A DNA stretch of 6,472 bases. It comes from Campylobacteraceae bacterium. Its GTDB lineage: Bacteria > Campylobacterota > Campylobacteria > Campylobacterales > Sulfurovaceae. The notes beneath the pieces are model-generated. The model was not told the DNA's origin, searched no databases, and saw nothing but the letters and a program-made list of their open reading frames with translations. The position numbers and the translations under genes are program-made. The stretch spans positions 1-6,472 of the forward strand of contig JAMOSA010000252.1 in the NCBI GenBank assembly GCA_027063325.1. Reading direction: 5' to 3'. Positions 5,396 to 6,472 of this stretch are shown piece after piece (the first letter of the stretch is position 1; each line of letters opens with the position of its first letter).

Positions 5396-5751
5396 GAAAC
5401 AGATATATAGAGAATTTTGAGAAAGCTCAAATTGAGAGTAAAAACATTCCTGAATTTAAAGCAGGTGATACTGTGCGTGTTGCTGTACGCATCAAAGAGG
5501 GTAATAAAGAGAGAGTGCAGAACTTTGAGGGTGTCTGTATAGCTATTAGAGGTGAAGGTACAGGAAAAACATTTAATGTTAGAAAGATTGGTGCCAATAA
5601 TATTGGTGTTGAGAGAATCTTTCCATTATACTCAGATAGTATTGAGAGTATAGAAGTAATCAGAAAAGGTAGAGTAAGAAGAGCCAAACTATTCTATCTT
5701 AGAGATAGAAAAGGTAAAGCTGCCAGAATCAAAGAGCTTCGCCGTAAATAG
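5392..5751 (+). CDS. rplS: 50S ribosomal protein L19
   Basis: A 119-residue L19, normal length; it sits at the 30S-50S interface. Diagnostic segments: FKAGDTVRVAVRIKEGNKER at 22-41, VQNFEGVCIAIRGEG at 42-56, TFNVRKIGANNIGVERIFPL at 60-79, and the basic C-terminus RVRRAKLFYLRDRKGKAARI (94-113). Starts at ATG within the trmD stop (ATGA), with AAGG 7 nt upstream (5381-5384). Last gene of the rpsP operon; a long hairpin follows 4 bases after the TAG stop. Confidence 0.98.
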   Translation: MRNRYIENFEKAQIESKNIPEFKAGDTVRVAVRIKEGNKERVQNFEGVCIAIRGEGTGKTFNVRKIGANNIGVERIFPLYSDSIESIEVIRKGRVRRAKLFYLRDRKGKAARIKELRRK

Positions 5752-5754
5752 TAA

Positions 5755-5787
5755 TATAGACTGTACCATACAAAGGTACAGTTTGTA
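5755..5787. terminator. Hairpin between convergent rplS and histidine kinase genes (putative bidirectional terminator)
   Basis: The arms 5755-5767 and 5775-5787 form a 13-bp stem, 11 Watson-Crick pairs and 2 G-T wobbles, around a 7-base loop (ATACAAA). The core ACTGTACC (5760-5767) / GGTACAGT (5775-5782) is perfect. It fills the whole gap between the two stop codons. Neither strand shows a strict U-tract after the stem (plus strand continues TTTGTACTACTT within the arm and beyond), so a factor-independent role is likely but not certain. Confidence 0.6.
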
Positions 5788-6472
5788 CTACTTGGCAATC
5801 CTTATTACAAAAACTGCCCCATCTTGTGAATTTTTTACATCTATTTTTGTACCAAAATGATCTTCTATAATCATTTTTGACATATAAAGTCCAAGCCCGG
5901 TACCATCTTTTTTCTTTTTTGTAGAGAAGTATGGATCAAAAATTTTATCTATGATACTGTTATCAACTCCTCCTGCATTATCTTCTATTGATATCTCTAT
6001 ATATTCATCCAGTTCAATCAATTTTATGGTTACTCTTTTGTTTTCAATCATATTTTCTATAAGTGCATCTTTTGCATTATTTATTATATTTAAAACTACC
6101 TGTGCCAACTCATTTGGAAAACCCTCTGTTTCATAGTTGCTTTTTGGATCTGTTATCAATTCTATCTTGATGTTTTTATTGTCATATATTGGTTGAGTCA
6201 TCTTGATAGTCTTTTCTATGGTATCTTTAATGTCAAATTTGATTCTACTCTTATCACTTTTGAAAAAATTTTTAAAATCATCTATTGTGTTTGACATCAA
6301 ATCTATTTGTCTTTTGGAGTTTGTCTTAAAATACTCTATACTCTTGTCATCAAGCTTACCTTTTTTATATTGTATAAGTAGGATATTGTTTAAAAGAGAT
6401 AGATTATTTAGTGGTTGTCTCCATTGATGGGCTATCATGCTAATAAGCTCTCCCATTTGAGCCAATCTTGAC
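5788..6472 (-). CDS. Sensor histidine kinase, C-terminal kinase region (cut by window edge)
   Basis: The reading frame stays open to the right edge, so the N-terminal sensor part is outside the window; 227 complete codons are visible. Counting from the first (Ser, codon 6471-6469): SRLAQMGELISMIAHQWRQP leads to the H-box with phosphoacceptor His15 in HQWRQPLN, followed by the second dimerisation helix to about 75. The HATPase_c domain follows: N-box NELAQVVLNIINNAKDA around 120-136, G1 box EDNAGG at 163-168, F-box IFDPYFSTKK at 177-186, and G2 box GTGLGLYMSK at 190-199. All ATP-binding motifs are intact, so it should be an active autokinase. The TTG at 6465 is not a real start because the H-box sequence continues in frame upstream of it. 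Signal and partner response regulator cannot be inferred; none is in the window. Confidence 0.92.
   Translation of the reverse strand, partial: SRLAQMGELISMIAHQWRQPLNNLSLLNNILLIQYKKGKLDDKSIEYFKTNSKRQIDLMSNTIDDFKNFFKSDKSRIKFDIKDTIEKTIKMTQPIYDNKNIKIELITDPKSNYETEGFPNELAQVVLNIINNAKDALIENMIENKRVTIKLIELDEYIEISIEDNAGGVDNSIIDKIFDPYFSTKKKKDGTGLGLYMSKMIIEDHFGTKIDVKNSQDGAVFVIRIAK

Noticed and set aside
6463..6465. TTG at 6465 as the start of a short, soluble histidine kinase.
   Set aside because: The frame is open to the window edge and upstream residues (Ser-Arg) continue the typical H-box lead-in, so the gene is truncated by the window, not naturally short.

Overview
This AT-rich window comes from a bacterium of the Campylobacterota (epsilonproteobacteria), most likely a Sulfurimonas- or Sulfurovum-like member of the Campylobacterales. 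The basis is the recognisable protein sequences (S16, TrmD, RimM, KdsA, NusB), the gene order rpsP-khpA-rimM-trmD-rplS, and a histidine kinase H-box of the HQWRQPLN type that is common in this group. No database search was possible, so genus-level placement is a guess.

Layout. Positions 1-2236, minus strand: a tightly packed operon read right to left, made of a secreted DUF3108-like protein, kdsA (Kdo-8-phosphate synthase), ribH (lumazine synthase) and the start of nusB, which runs off the left edge. Gaps are 14 bp, 11 bp and a 1-base overlap. kdsA starts with GTG and ribH with TTG, each supported by a Shine-Dalgarno site. Positions 2237-2331: a 95-bp divergent promoter region. Positions 2332-3588, plus strand: an MscS-family mechanosensitive channel. 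Positions 3589-3704: the promoter and an unusually symmetric, locally GC-rich leader of the ribosomal operon. Positions 3705-5751, plus strand: rpsP, khpA, rimM, trmD and rplS, with a 7-bp gap and then three start/stop overlaps. Positions 5752-5787: a long hairpin between convergent genes. Positions 5788-6472, minus strand: the C-terminal part of a sensor histidine kinase, cut by the right edge.

Function. The plus-strand operon serves ribosome assembly and translation accuracy: two ribosomal proteins, a 30S maturation factor, the tRNA m1G37 methyltransferase and a KH RNA-binding protein. The minus-strand operon mixes envelope biogenesis (Kdo for LPS, and an exported protein of unknown role), riboflavin synthesis and rRNA transcription antitermination. 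These are mostly ordinary housekeeping genes. I found no mobile element, CRISPR array, tRNA/rRNA gene or defence system. The part least explained by known features is the rpsP promoter/leader (about 3602-3700), where an imperfect palindrome brackets the -10 element and potentially competing hairpins lie upstream of the rpsP ribosome binding site. A second point worth checking is a Glu at the position of the catalytic Asp in TrmD.
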